A DNA stretch of 64,000 nucleotides from Duganella sp. CF458 (GCF_900113115.1 NZ_FOOF01000006.1:124001-188000); one strand, 5' to 3'; shown: positions 46,272-55,313, counted from the first letter of the stretch. The notes: a model not told the origin generated them from the letters alone. Made by a program: numbers and translations.

Positions 46272-46847
46272 ATGAAATTCGCAAAAGAGATTCGTGTCGG
46301 CAACATCATCATGGTTGAAGACAAGCCATTCATCGTTCTGCGTTCCGACGTCAACGGCTCGTCCCGCACTGGCTTCACCTACAAATGGAAGATGAAGAAC
46401 CTGCTGACCGGCTCCCCGCTGGAAAACGTGTTCCGCGGCGACGACAAGTTCGACGTGGTCGTTCTGGACAAGAAGCCAGTGACCTACTCGTACTTCGCTG
46501 ACCCACTGTTCGTGTTCATGGACGAAGAGTACAACCAGTTCGAAATCGAAGAAGAGAACATGGGCGAAGCCGTCAACTACCTGAAAGACGGCATGGAATG
46601 CGAAGCTGTCTTCTACGACGGCAAGGCAATCTCCGTTGAGCTGCCAACCACCATCGCACGCCAGATCATTTACTCGGAGCCGGCAGTCAAGGGCAATACC
46701 TCGGGTAACGTGACCAAAGAAGCGAAACTGGAAAACGCCATCGAAGGCCGTAACTTCTCGATCCAGGTGCCACTGTTCGTATCGCAAGACGACGTAGTCG
46801 AGATCGACACCCGCACCCACGAGTTCAAGAAGGTCGTGCGCGGCTAA
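46272..46847 (+). CDS. efp: Elongation factor P
   Basis: This 191-aa three-domain protein rescues ribosomes stalled at polyproline. Domain I has the tip loop GSSRTGF with Arg32 exactly at the position modified by EarP, instead of the lysine used by EpmA-type systems. This agrees with earP being next door. Length and C-terminus (VEIDTRTHEFKKVVRG) are standard. A strong terminator follows. Confidence 0.98.
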   Translation: MKFAKEIRVGNIIMVEDKPFIVLRSDVNGSSRTGFTYKWKMKNLLTGSPLENVFRGDDKFDVVVLDKKPVTYSYFADPLFVFMDEEYNQFEIEEENMGEAVNYLKDGMECEAVFYDGKAISVELPTTIARQIIYSEPAVKGNTSGNVTKEAKLENAIEGRNFSIQVPLFVSQDDVVEIDTRTHEFKKVVRG

Positions 46848-46879
46848 TTGCAGCAGTTTGTTGCAATTACGCAATAGAA

Positions 46880-46902
46880 AGCCCGCGCAAGCGGGCTTTT
46901 TT
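46880..46902 (+). terminator. Rho-independent terminator after efp
   Basis: Stem AGCCCGC / GCGGGCT with a GCAA tetraloop followed by six T. Confidence 0.92.
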
Positions 46903-46980
46903 GCTTTTAGGCAGTATTAATTACTTGCAAACTGCTGGTATTCTACTGGTTTGTGCTTTTCTTGATCGAGGGCGTACCAG

Positions 46981-48558
46981 ATGGATCGAAGGGGTTTCGT
47001 GAAGTTGGGGCTGGCTGCCAGCGGGGCAGCTACTTTGCCGCGTACGCAGGCCGCAGTGCCGTCGGTGCTCGATGCCGGTGTCCAGCATCAGCAAGACCTG
47101 ATGGCCGCGAACAAGCTGACCTCGCACGCACTCACGTCGCAATACCTGGCGCGGATCAATACGATCGACAAGTCCGGCCCGCGCCTCAATTCCATCATTG
47201 AAATCAATCCGGAAGCGCTGAAGATCGCGCGTGAGATGGATCGCGAACGCCACCAGCGCCGTGTGCGCGGCCCCTTGCACGGCATCCCGGTACTCCTGAA
47301 AGACAATATCGCGACTGCCGACCGCATGAGCACCACCGCCGGATCGCTGGCGCTGGCCGGTGTACGGGCTGCGCGCGACTCCCACGTTGCGGCGCGCTTG
47401 CGCGAGGCCGGCGCAGTGATCATCGGCAAAACCAATCTGAGCGAGTGGGCCAATATGCGCTCGAGCCATTCCGTCAGCGGATGGAGCGCGCGCGGCGGCC
47501 TGACCCGCAACCCGTATTCGCTCGACCGCAACTGCAGCGGTTCCAGCTCCGGTTCCGGCGCCGCGATCGCCGCCGGCTTGGCGACGCTGGCGGTCGGCAC
47601 CGAAACCGACGGCTCCATCGTGTCGCCGGCATCGATCTGCGGCTTGGTGGGCATCAAGCCGACCATCGGCCTGGTAAGCCGCAGCGGCATCATTCCTATC
47701 GCTCACTCGCAGGACACCGCAGGCCCGATGGCGCGCAGCGTTTCCGACGCCGCGTTGATGCTGGCCGCGATGGCCGGCGTGGATCCGAGCGATCCGGCCA
47801 CGCAGGATGGCGCAGGCAAGGGCGTTGATTTTTCATCGGTCATGAAACGCGATGCCTTGCGCGGCAAACGTCTCGGTGTCGCCCGCAATTTCTTCGGCGG
47901 CAGCGACGGCGTCGATGCCGAAATTGAAAAGGCGTTGGAAGCCTTGCAGGCCCAGGGCGCAATCCTGGTCGACGTACAGGTGCCCAACACGGAAAAATAC
48001 GGCGACAGCGAAACCGAAGTGCTGCTGCACGAATTTAAAGTCGACCTCGCGGCCTACCTGCGCGACTACGCGCCGAACGCGAAGGTCAAGAACATGGCCG
48101 ACCTGATTGCCTTCAACAAGCAGAACGCCAAACGTGAGATGCCATACTTCGGCCAGGAGTATCTGGAGCGCGCCGAAGCCAAGCCCGGCCTCGACAGCCA
48201 GGCTTACCAGGACGCCCTGGCCAACAACCGCCGCTACTCGCGGGAAGAGGGCATCGACCTGGTGCTGAAAGCGCATGAACTGGACGCCCTGGTGGCACCT
48301 ACCGACGGCACCGCCTGGCTGACGGACTTCATCAACGGCGATCACTACGGCAAGAGTTTCTCTTCCCCGGCGGCGGTAGCCGGATACCCCCACATCACCG
48401 TGCCTGCAGGGTATGTACGCGGCTTGCCGATCGGCCTGTCCTTCGTCGGCACCGCCTTCAGCGAAGCGGCCCTGATCGGCATGGCTTACGCATTTGAGCA
48501 GGCGACAATGGTGCGCCGCGCCCCGCAATTTCCCGCCAGCGTTTCCGTCCGCCCATAA
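46981..48558 (+). CDS. Exported amidase (amidase-signature family)
   Basis: This 525-aa amidase-signature enzyme has the Ser-cisSer-Lys triad: Lys in LLKDNIA (~105), cis-Ser in SGSSSGSGAA (~185) and nucleophile Ser in TDGSIVSPAS (~210). The N-terminus carries twin Arg in MDRRGFVKLGLAASG, a short Tat-type signal, so it likely works in the periplasm. The substrate (amide or peptide) is unknown. GAGGG eight bases before the ATG supports the start. The 80-bp palindrome (copy 2) begins four bases after its stop. Confidence 0.88.
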   Translation: MDRRGFVKLGLAASGAATLPRTQAAVPSVLDAGVQHQQDLMAANKLTSHALTSQYLARINTIDKSGPRLNSIIEINPEALKIAREMDRERHQRRVRGPLHGIPVLLKDNIATADRMSTTAGSLALAGVRAARDSHVAARLREAGAVIIGKTNLSEWANMRSSHSVSGWSARGGLTRNPYSLDRNCSGSSSGSGAAIAAGLATLAVGTETDGSIVSPASICGLVGIKPTIGLVSRSGIIPIAHSQDTAGPMARSVSDAALMLAAMAGVDPSDPATQDGAGKGVDFSSVMKRDALRGKRLGVARNFFGGSDGVDAEIEKALEALQAQGAILVDVQVPNTEKYGDSETEVLLHEFKVDLAAYLRDYAPNAKVKNMADLIAFNKQNAKREMPYFGQEYLERAEAKPGLDSQAYQDALANNRRYSREEGIDLVLKAHELDALVAPTDGTAWLTDFINGDHYGKSFSSPAAVAGYPHITVPAGYVRGLPIGLSFVGTAFSEAALIGMAYAFEQATMVRRAPQFPASVSVRP

Positions 48559-48561
48559 TTG

Positions 48562-48641
48562 TCCACTCGGGGTCAGGAACGAAATGGACATTCGATTCTC
48601 TGCAGAAAAGAATGTCCACGGCGTTCCTGACCCCGGGTGGA
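48562..48641. repeat. 80-bp palindromic element (copy 2)
   Basis: Inverted repeat centred at 48601/48602. The 32-base arms (48562-48593 and 48610-48641) differ at only a few positions and carry CGGGGTCAGGAACG and its complement. It shares TCGGGGTCAG, size (80 bases) and intergenic position with the element at 37325. It lies between convergent amidase and dbpA genes. Confidence 0.75.
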
Positions 48642-48650
48642 TATTTGTTT

Positions 48651-50060
48651 TTACACGTCAATAAAGCGCATCTTGAAGTTGCGGCCTTTGAAGCTGCCGA
48701 AGTCGCCTCCCTGCAGGGTGCTGGCGGCTTTCAGGCGTGCGAAGGCGTCGTGGGCGATGCGGCGGTCGAGTGCGACGTAGGTCTGGAATTCGGTGACGTT
48801 GATCTTGCCGACTTGTTCCTTGGTCAGGCCGCCGTCGCCGCACAGCGCGCCCAGCACGTCGCCGGCGCGCAGCTTCTCCTTTTTGCCGCCTGAGATGCAG
48901 AGCGTCAGCATGGGCGCCGGTTCGGCGTTGACGAATTCGTCTTCCGCCAGTTCCTTGATGTCGTGCCACTCGACAGGGGCGCCCTGGTAGTCCTCGATCA
49001 GCTTGACCCACTTCTTCTCGTTCGGCGCGCACAGTGTCAGCGACAGGCCCTTCTCGCCGCCGCGGCCGGTGCGTCCGATGCGGTGGATATGGACTTCGGT
49101 GTCGCGCGATACGTCGGCGTTGATCACCGCTTCCAGGTTGGCGATATCGAGGCCGCGCGCGGCGACGTCGGTGGCGATCAGGATCGAGCAGCTGCGGTTG
49201 GAGAACAGCACCAGGATTTCATCGCGCTCGCGCTGTTCCAGCTCGCCATACAGCGCCAGCGCCGAGAAGCCTTCGGCGTGCAGTTCGTCCAGTAATTCCT
49301 TGCAGTGCACTTTGGTGTTGCAGAAGATGATCGCGGAAGCCGGTTGGTAGTGCTTGAGCAGCTTGCCGACAGCCTTGTCGCGATCGTCGAAGCCGATCTC
49401 ATAGAAGCGCTGCTCGATCTGGCCGCCGCTGTGCTGGGCTTCGACGGTCACTTCGACCGGATCGGCCAGGAAGGCTTCCGTGGCCTGGCGAATGTCGTCG
49501 GGATACGTCGCGGAGAACAGCAGGGTCTGGCGGCGCTTGGGGCAGGCGCGCACGATGCCTGCAATCTCGTCGTAGAAACCCATATCCGTCATGCGGTCGG
49601 CTTCGTCGAGCACCAGGGTGCGTACATTCGACAAATCGAGCGATTCGCGCGACAGGTGGTCGCGTACGCGGCCCGGCGTGCCGACCACGATGTGGGCACC
49701 GAATTCCAGCGAGGCGATTTGCGGCCGCATCGGCGTACCGCCGGTCAGCACCACCACCTTCACATTGGGCACGCAGCGCGCCAGGCGGCGCAGTTCATTG
49801 GCCACCTGGTCGGCCAGTTCGCGGGTGGGGCAGAGCACCAGGCTTTGCACGGCAAACCAGGCGGTATTCAGGTTGCACAGCATGCCGATGCCGAAGGCAG
49901 CGGTCTTGCCGCTGCCGGTCTTGGCTTGCGCAATCAGGTCGCGGCCTTCGATGATCGACGGCAGGCTTTGCGCCTGGATCTCTGTCATTTCGCGGTAGCC
50001 CAGCGAGTCCAGGTTGGCAAGGAGTTTTTCGGACAGTGGCAGGGTAGCGAAAGAGGTCAT
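48651..50060 (-). CDS. dbpA: ATP-dependent RNA helicase DbpA
   Basis: This 469-aa DEAD-box helicase helps assemble the large ribosomal subunit. Motifs in order are Q-motif region (EIQAQSLP), AKTGSGKT, PTRELADQ, DEAD, SAT, and HRIGRTGR. The C-terminal ~75 residues form the DbpA RNA-binding domain ('LCISGGKKEKLRAGDVLGAL', 'YVALDRRIAHDAFARL') that recognises hairpin 92 of 23S rRNA. It follows a 77-aa gene by three bases on the minus strand. Confidence 0.96.
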   Translation of the reverse strand: MTSFATLPLSEKLLANLDSLGYREMTEIQAQSLPSIIEGRDLIAQAKTGSGKTAAFGIGMLCNLNTAWFAVQSLVLCPTRELADQVANELRRLARCVPNVKVVVLTGGTPMRPQIASLEFGAHIVVGTPGRVRDHLSRESLDLSNVRTLVLDEADRMTDMGFYDEIAGIVRACPKRRQTLLFSATYPDDIRQATEAFLADPVEVTVEAQHSGGQIEQRFYEIGFDDRDKAVGKLLKHYQPASAIIFCNTKVHCKELLDELHAEGFSALALYGELEQRERDEILVLFSNRSCSILIATDVAARGLDIANLEAVINADVSRDTEVHIHRIGRTGRGGEKGLSLTLCAPNEKKWVKLIEDYQGAPVEWHDIKELAEDEFVNAEPAPMLTLCISGGKKEKLRAGDVLGALCGDGGLTKEQVGKINVTEFQTYVALDRRIAHDAFARLKAASTLQGGDFGSFKGRNFKMRFIDV

Positions 50061-50063
50061 TTT

Positions 50064-50297
50064 TTAGTCCCGCCGCCAGATGGGCAGGCCGGTGAGGTCC
50101 AGGTTGGGATCATTTTGCCAGATTGGCAGCCCGCTGGCGTCGGTTGGACCGAGTTCACCCAGCAGTTCGAGTTGTTCCTGTTTGCGCGGAGAGCGGCGCA
50201 CGCGCGGCGGCGGTGGAAGCTTGGCTTCCGCCGTCATCGGCTCGGCAGGCTCGAAGCCTGGCAGGTCGATTGTCGCGTTGTCTTTTTTATCTCTCAT
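50064..50297 (-). CDS. Small hypothetical protein with GLPIW repeats
   Basis: This 77-aa soluble, Pro-rich and mostly disordered protein contains a basic patch (RVRRSPRKQEQ) and two copies of GLPIW near the C-terminus (SGLPIWQND and TGLPIWRRD), 14 residues apart. I do not know a family. It ends three bases before dbpA in the same direction, so the two are probably co-translated. The repeats might be short binding motifs. Confidence 0.65.
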   Translation of the reverse strand: MRDKKDNATIDLPGFEPAEPMTAEAKLPPPPRVRRSPRKQEQLELLGELGPTDASGLPIWQNDPNLDLTGLPIWRRD

Positions 50298-50310
50298 GAG
50301 TCGTCGCAGA

Positions 50311-50345
50311 AAACAAAAGCCCGGCTGAATCAGTCGGGCTTCCTT
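50311..50345 (-). terminator. Terminator after the AcpA-like gene
   Basis: Stem AAGCCCGGCTGA / TCAGTCGGGCTT (one G-T pair) followed on the minus strand by TTTTGTTTTC. Confidence 0.8.
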
Positions 50346-50379
50346 TTAGAACCGGCGGATTGTAACACGGGCAACCCTG

Positions 50380-52041
50380 TCAACGGAAGGCGAGGGCTCC
50401 CGTCAGGTCACCCGGCGGCAACGCACCACGCTCCGCGAAGGCTTTGTTTCGCTCCGCCAGGCCTTCCAGCAATGGCAGGCCGTGCAGGCGGGTGATGAAG
50501 CGCAGGATCGAGGTGGTGTCGTAGAAGCTGTGGTCCACCGTGGACTTCTTGGCGAACGGCGATACGATAATCGCCGGGATGCGCGAGCCTGGACCCCAGC
50601 GGTCGCCTTGCGGCGGTGCGACGTGATCCCACCAGCCGCCGTTTTCGTCGAAGGTCACCACCACCACCATGTTCTCCCATTGCGGGGACTTTTTCAGGTG
50701 CTCCAGCACGTTGACGATGTGCTGGTCGCCCGATTCGATATCCGAATAGCCGGCGTGCAGGTTCAGGTTGCCCTGCGGCTTGTAGAAGCTGACCGCCGGC
50801 AGTTTTCCCGCCACTACATCGGCCAGGAATTTGTTCGAGATCGGGCTGTCACCCAGGCCGCCATCGCGGATGTGGGCGGCGCGTTCGGGGGTGCCGGGTG
50901 CGAACTGCTTGAAGTAGCTGAACGGCTGGTGATGGTATTGGAAGTTTGGCTTGCTGCCGCCGCCCTTGTGGTCCAGCGCGGCCTGGAAAGCGCCGCCATA
51001 CCAGGCCCAGCTCACGCCCTTGCGCGACAGCAGGTCGCCGATCGTGTCGTACGTCTGGGGTGGCAGGTAGCTCGGATCCTCCGGATTGGCGTGCATCGGA
51101 TCGCCGCCCGGCGCCGGGCGCACCCAGCTTGGCTGATAGGGCGGGGCCATGGTATTGACCGCGAAACCGTCCGGCGTGATGGCGCCATCGTTCACATAAT
51201 GCGGCTTGCCTTCCAGCGCGGTTTTCGGACTTTTTGGATCGAGCGCCAGGGTGTGGCCGGTCGGGCCGTCCGACAGCACGGCGATCTTGCGTTTGGCCGG
51301 GCTGTTGGCCGCATCCGGGTAGACTGGGCAGCGGCCGGAGACCAGGAATTGGTGGTTCAGGTAAGAGCCGCCGAAGGCGGCCATGAAGAAGTTGTCGCAC
51401 AGCGTGTACTGGCGCGCCACCTGCCACAGGCCGAGGTTCTTTTCCATCTCGCCGTAGTAGCCCATGACCATGCCGCCGGTATTGCCCCAGGCGACGAAGT
51501 GGTCGTTCTTGCCGCCGTTGATCTGCATCTGGTTCTGGAAGAACAGGTGCCACAAGTCGCGCGTGATGACCGATTCCGGCAGCGGCTTGCCTTCCGCGTC
51601 GACCAGCTTGAACGGCGCGTTCGGCAGGCCGGTTAGCTGGTCCTCTTTCAACTCATAGCGCTTGCCGGCGATGTCCTGCGGCACCGGTACCAGGCCGCCC
51701 CAGACTTTCGGCAGGGTCGGCAGGATGCTGCCGTCGTAGTCGCGCTGCTGGTAATCTGCCGGCTTCAGGGCCGACATCGGCGCGGCCAGGCCGGGGAAGT
51801 CGGCGAACAGGTTGTTAAAGCTGCGGTTCTCCAGGTAGATCACCACCACGTTCTTGATGTTGGCCTGCAGCTTGTCGTCCAGCGAGATGGCTTTGGCTGG
51901 CCTGGCCGATTTCGAGGCGGGGGCGGCGGTCACGCCTGGCAGGCTGGCTGCAAGGCCGGCGGCACCGGCTGCCTGGAAGATGCGGCGGCGCGCAGGGCTG
52001 GCCGGCTGGTCTTGTGTCACTTGCTTCGATTCGTCGTTCAC
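50380..52041 (-). CDS. AcpA-like acid phosphatase / phospholipase C family phosphoesterase
   Basis: This 553-aa exported phosphoesterase has an N-terminal Tat-like signal (RRRIFQAAGAAGLAAS). It shows the family motif VVVIYLENRSFNNLFA, where the Glu-Asn pair binds the metal. Histidine and Asp ligands appear in 'FDENGGWWDHVAPP' and 'YSDIESGDQH'. It should hydrolyse phosphomonoesters or phospholipid head groups outside the cytoplasm. It is monocistronic with its own terminator. AcpA and PlcC relatives share this fold, so the substrate is not certain. Confidence 0.88.
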   Translation of the reverse strand: MNDESKQVTQDQPASPARRRIFQAAGAAGLAASLPGVTAAPASKSARPAKAISLDDKLQANIKNVVVIYLENRSFNNLFADFPGLAAPMSALKPADYQQRDYDGSILPTLPKVWGGLVPVPQDIAGKRYELKEDQLTGLPNAPFKLVDAEGKPLPESVITRDLWHLFFQNQMQINGGKNDHFVAWGNTGGMVMGYYGEMEKNLGLWQVARQYTLCDNFFMAAFGGSYLNHQFLVSGRCPVYPDAANSPAKRKIAVLSDGPTGHTLALDPKSPKTALEGKPHYVNDGAITPDGFAVNTMAPPYQPSWVRPAPGGDPMHANPEDPSYLPPQTYDTIGDLLSRKGVSWAWYGGAFQAALDHKGGGSKPNFQYHHQPFSYFKQFAPGTPERAAHIRDGGLGDSPISNKFLADVVAGKLPAVSFYKPQGNLNLHAGYSDIESGDQHIVNVLEHLKKSPQWENMVVVVTFDENGGWWDHVAPPQGDRWGPGSRIPAIIVSPFAKKSTVDHSFYDTTSILRFITRLHGLPLLEGLAERNKAFAERGALPPGDLTGALAFR

Positions 52042-52130
52042 GCCTTGCTCCTTGCGGTTCTTGTCGCGTGCAATTGTGACAGTTCAACTATAAAAAGGCG
52101 AGGGTGCCGGCTGGGCGTACCCGGAAATGA

Positions 52131-52162
52131 AAAAAGGCCGTTGCGTAAGCAACGGCCTTTTT
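52131..52162 (-). terminator. Terminator after tRNA-fMet
   Basis: A perfect hairpin, AAAAAGGCCGTTGC-GTAA-GCAACGGCCTTTTT, works in both directions and starts six bases after the tRNA end. Confidence 0.92.
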
Positions 52163-52167
52163 GAATC

Positions 52168-52244
52168 TGGTTGCGGGGACAGGATTTGAACCTGTGACCT
52201 TCGGGTTATGAGCCCGACGAGCTGCCAGACTGCTCCACCCCGCG
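52168..52244 (-). tRNA. Initiator tRNA-fMet(CAT)
   Basis: 77 bases with encoded CCA. The anticodon loop CTCATAA gives CAT. The C1-A72 mismatch and three G-C pairs at the base of the anticodon loop (GGG/CCC) mark the initiator type. Confidence 0.96.
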
Positions 52245-52256
52245 TCTGAGGCAAGC

Positions 52257-52285
52257 ATTATAGCTCGCTCATCGCGGTTCCGCAA
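52257..52285 (-). promoter_or_regulatory. Promoter of tRNA-fMet
   Basis: On the minus strand TTGCGG (52285-52280), a 17-base spacer and TATAAT (52262-52257). The -10 box ends 12 bases before the tRNA. Confidence 0.7.
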
Positions 52286-52292
52286 GGTCGAT

Positions 52293-53444
52293 TTATGCGA
52301 TGCCCAGACGCCACAGGGAAGTGACTTCTGCCGAGCGGGCTGCATGCAGGGGATCGCTGGCGTCGCCGGCCTTCGGATGGACTGGGCGGGCGTCGAGGCG
52401 GCCCAGCACATTGAGGCCGGCGGCACCGATCCACTCTTCCAGTTCGGCGCGCGAACGCAGGCCCAGATGCTCGGCCAGGTCCGACAGGATCAGCCAGCCT
52501 TCACCGCCAGGCGTCAGGTGGGCCTTCAGGCCGGCCAGGAAACCGCGCAGCATGCGGCTGTCAGGGTCGTACACCGCCTGCTCCACCGAGGAGTTGGGGC
52601 GGGCCGGGACCCATGGCGGGTTACAGACCACCAGCGCCGCCTGGCCGGGTGGGAACAGGTCCGCTTCCAGCAACTCGACCTGATTGTCCAGCATCAGGCG
52701 CGACAGGTTGTCGCGCGCGCAACTGAGGGCGCGACGGTCCATATCGGTCGCAACCACGTGTTTCACGCCGCGTTTGGCCAGCACGGCCGACAGCACGCCG
52801 GTGCCGGCGCCAATATCGAAGGCCAGTTCCGCAGCACCTTTCGGCAGCGGCGCATCGGCCACCAGCTGCACGTATTCGCCGCGCACCGGCGAGAACACAC
52901 CGTAATGCGGGTGGATGCGTTCGCCCAGCGCCGCCACGGGGACGCCGGCCTTGCGCCACTCGTGGGCGCCGATCAGGCCTTGCAGCTCACGCAGGGAAAT
53001 CACGAAGGCATCCTCGCCGCGGCCATAGGCTTCGTTGCAAGCCAGCACGACGTCCGGTGCGCGGCGCAGGGGAATGCGGTAGCCCGGTTCGAACGGGATC
53101 AACAGCATGGCCAGGGTGCGGGCGCGCTGGGACTGGGCCTGGCGGTGCAGGTGGAATGCCTCGGTGGCGCTGGCCGGCGTTTTGGCTGCGGCCTCCTTGC
53201 GGCCCTTGCCGCCTTTGGCTTTCTTATGGTCGGCACGCCGCGCCAGCGCTTGCAGCAGTTGCCGCGCGTTCTGGAAATCGCCGCGCCACAGCAGTGCGGT
53301 GCCTTCGCAGGCGAGGCGGTAGGCGACGTCGGCGTTCATGGTGTCGTCGGCGACCTGCACGCGCTTGGGCGGCGGGTTGCCCGATTCGGAATGCCAGCGC
53401 GCGGAGCGCGGCTCGCCTTGTTCTGTCCAGTGGATTTCTTGCAT
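52293..53444 (-). CDS. Class I SAM methyltransferase with NPPW motif
   Basis: This 383-aa protein has an N-terminal helical region (~1-175, with a Lys/Ala-rich linker at ~70-90). A Rossmann methyltransferase domain follows, with motif I 'AFDIGAGTGVLSAVL' and motif IV NPPW, typical of enzymes that methylate glutamine or exocyclic amino groups (HemK, RsmC and DNA N6-adenine type). The substrate may be a protein, rRNA or DNA; sequence alone does not decide. It is monocistronic, and the tRNA-fMet promoter overlaps its 3' region. Confidence 0.85.
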   Translation of the reverse strand: MQEIHWTEQGEPRSARWHSESGNPPPKRVQVADDTMNADVAYRLACEGTALLWRGDFQNARQLLQALARRADHKKAKGGKGRKEAAAKTPASATEAFHLHRQAQSQRARTLAMLLIPFEPGYRIPLRRAPDVVLACNEAYGRGEDAFVISLRELQGLIGAHEWRKAGVPVAALGERIHPHYGVFSPVRGEYVQLVADAPLPKGAAELAFDIGAGTGVLSAVLAKRGVKHVVATDMDRRALSCARDNLSRLMLDNQVELLEADLFPPGQAALVVCNPPWVPARPNSSVEQAVYDPDSRMLRGFLAGLKAHLTPGGEGWLILSDLAEHLGLRSRAELEEWIGAAGLNVLGRLDARPVHPKAGDASDPLHAARSAEVTSLWRLGIA

Positions 53445-53465
53445 AGTGACCGAAGTGTAAACGGC

Positions 53466-53489
53466 GAAACCGCCTGAAAAGGCGGTTTC
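53466..53489 (-). terminator. Hairpin after the IDPP-repeat gene
   Basis: Stem GAAACCGCC / GGCGGTTTC with a six-base loop, in the gap between the 327-aa gene and the methyltransferase gene; weak T-run. Confidence 0.55.
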
Positions 53490-53516
53490 GTCAGGAGGCT
53501 GCCATTATACGCGGGC

Positions 53517-54500
53517 TTAGGCGGCCGGCGGTTCCTCAGGGGCGGGGGCGATGGCCGCCGCCGGCGGGTCGACCGGCTCGGCCGCGGCCTGCGGTGGGTC
53601 GATTGGTGCTGCCGTGACTTCAGGCGGGTCAATCTGGCTTGCCGCTGGATCGATCTCGTCGCTTGGCGGGTCGATTTCGCCATTGCGGGCGGCTTTGGCG
53701 GCATGTGCCAGCTCCGCCGCCTGGCCAGGCTCGGACTGCAGGCGGCCGTACGCCTTGGCCTTGTCGCTGGCATTTGCCGGCAGGTAGCTGTCCAGCGACG
53801 ATTCCGCGTCGACCAGCTTGAGCAAGCGCATGGTCAGGTTGCCGGCATCGCTTTCCTGGCCTTGTTCGTTTTGCTGCTTGAGGGTGGCGCTGATATTGCG
53901 GTCCATCAGGCGGAACAGGTCGGCCAGGCTGCCCGGGAAGTCGATGTCCGGGAATTGCACTTCCGGCAGAGGCATGGCCGGATTCTGGTCGGGTTGGTCC
54001 TTGCGGCGCGCCGGCACGCTGGATGCCGCACCGGCGGTCATCGTGGCTTCATACTGGATCTCCACTTCAAAGCTCAACTTGCGGCCATCGGCAGTGGTAA
54101 TGGTGCCTTTGCCGAGGAAGTGCGAGTTTTCACTCAGGCTGAAACCGAAGGCGTCGGTCACGCCATCGGCGCCTTCGGCATGCAGGGCGCCGGCGGCGAA
54201 ACTGGCGTTCGATTCCAGCGCGACGGAGTCGAAGGAAATCTTGGCACCCTTGGCATTGTCCCCGAGCAAACTTTTCGCGAAGCTGCCGATCAGGTCCTGG
54301 GCCATGTCGATGCTGCGGTTGCCCAGCTGGTCGACGCGCTTTTGCAGGTCGACCGCATTGCTGGACAGGGAAACCGCGCTATCCGAATTCACGTCCCGCA
54401 CTGCGTTGGCGCGCGAAGGCTTGCTTTCCGCCTGCGAGGTGGCAGGGGATAAGGAAGAGTTCTGGTACTGGCGTGGGCCGATGGAATTCAGAGGGTTCAT
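53517..54500 (-). CDS. Hypothetical protein with IDPP-repeat tail
   Basis: This 327-aa protein has no signal peptide. The first ~60 residues are Ser/Asn-rich. The middle part (~65-180) contains 'KGTITTADGRKLSFEVEIQYEA', a beta-strand segment seen in some uncharacterised gammaproteobacterial proteins. The C-terminal ~60 residues are a low-complexity tail with repeated (E/Q/A)IDP(P/A) units: IDPP, IDPA, IDPP, IDPP, VDPP. I cannot name a family. Its neighbours upstream are a CxxC protein and an SprA-like protease. It may be a surface or regulatory protein; function is open. Confidence 0.65.
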   Translation of the reverse strand: MNPLNSIGPRQYQNSSLSPATSQAESKPSRANAVRDVNSDSAVSLSSNAVDLQKRVDQLGNRSIDMAQDLIGSFAKSLLGDNAKGAKISFDSVALESNASFAAGALHAEGADGVTDAFGFSLSENSHFLGKGTITTADGRKLSFEVEIQYEATMTAGAASSVPARRKDQPDQNPAMPLPEVQFPDIDFPGSLADLFRLMDRNISATLKQQNEQGQESDAGNLTMRLLKLVDAESSLDSYLPANASDKAKAYGRLQSEPGQAAELAHAAKAARNGEIDPPSDEIDPAASQIDPPEVTAAPIDPPQAAAEPVDPPAAAIAPAPEEPPAA

Positions 54501-54562
54501 GATAGGTAACCTTTGGGGGCACTACCCCTGCTACGGCAAGTTTCCGAATTTCTTGAGCTTTA

Positions 54563-54775
54563 TCAATGATGATGAGTCCACAAACCGTTCGATTCCAGGT
54601 AGGACTTGACGGCTTCCGGGGCGCCGGTGGCGTGCAGTTTGACTTCGCCGCAGGCGCAGACTCCATAGTACGGCGTTATGTGCGAACACGCAGAAGTTTT
54701 CTGCAATGCAACCTTGACTGCTTTGCTGCATTTTGCGCACTTGAACGTGAGGGTGCGTGGGACTTTCAGGAACAT
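54563..54775 (-). CDS. Small cysteine-rich (zinc-ribbon-like) protein
   Basis: This 70-aa soluble basic protein has CAKC near the N-terminus, a lone Cys (ACSH) and a CACGE motif in the middle; this is enough for one zinc site. It ends GLWTHHH. GGAG lies about nine bases before the ATG. I do not recognise a family. It stands between the IDPP-repeat gene and the SprA-like gene, all on the minus strand, but 60-base gaps argue against tight coupling. Confidence 0.55.
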   Translation of the reverse strand: MFLKVPRTLTFKCAKCSKAVKVALQKTSACSHITPYYGVCACGEVKLHATGAPEAVKSYLESNGLWTHHH

Positions 54776-54806
54776 GGCCTAGACTCCGGGCAAAAGGACG
54801 ATTTTA

Positions 54807-55313
54807 TCAGGCAAAGATGTCAATCGTCGCTTGCTTTTCGGAAAGGCCATAACCGCGCTGGACTTCTTGTTGCTTGGCCGAAATCTCCGCCTGCGCTTGC
54901 TGCGCCATCTGGCCCGCGCGCGCAGCCACGCTGCGGTCCTGGCCGGACGGATCGGCCGGCGCCAGCGCCGCAGCCTGGATCTGACGTGCCTTGCTGATGG
55001 TTTCTTCGGGCGTGCGGCCGGCCGAGGTGTCGATATTGACTTCGCCGCCCACGGCATAGTTCACGCCATTCGGGCCGCGTTGATAGGTGTAGGTGGCGCC
55101 GGATGTGGCCAGGCTGCCGGCTGCTGCCAGGTGGGCCTGCTCATGCTGGCGTACCTGGAGGTCGCGCGCCTTGAGCTGGTCGATCTTGGCCCGGTCTTCG
55201 GGGGAATATTCCTGCTGGGCTGATTGGGCGCGTTCGCTGCGCGTGGCGTTGCGCGCAGGTGCGCTGGCCTGCGGCGCATAGCTGCTTGACGATGAAATGG
55301 CGCCGATTCCCAT
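54807..55313 (-). CDS. SprA-like putative metalloprotease
   Basis: This 168-aa protein has HEQAH (HExxH zinc motif) in 'VRQHEQAHLAAAG', followed by 'YTYQRGPNGVNYAVGGEVNID', the conserved core of the SprA-related family of putative metalloproteases. The N-terminus is Ser/Ala-rich and disordered. There is no clear signal peptide. The role of the family is not established; proteolysis is inferred from the zinc motif. Confidence 0.8.
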   Translation of the reverse strand: MGIGAISSSSSYAPQASAPARNATRSERAQSAQQEYSPEDRAKIDQLKARDLQVRQHEQAHLAAAGSLATSGATYTYQRGPNGVNYAVGGEVNIDTSAGRTPEETISKARQIQAAALAPADPSGQDRSVAARAGQMAQQAQAEISAKQQEVQRGYGLSEKQATIDIFA

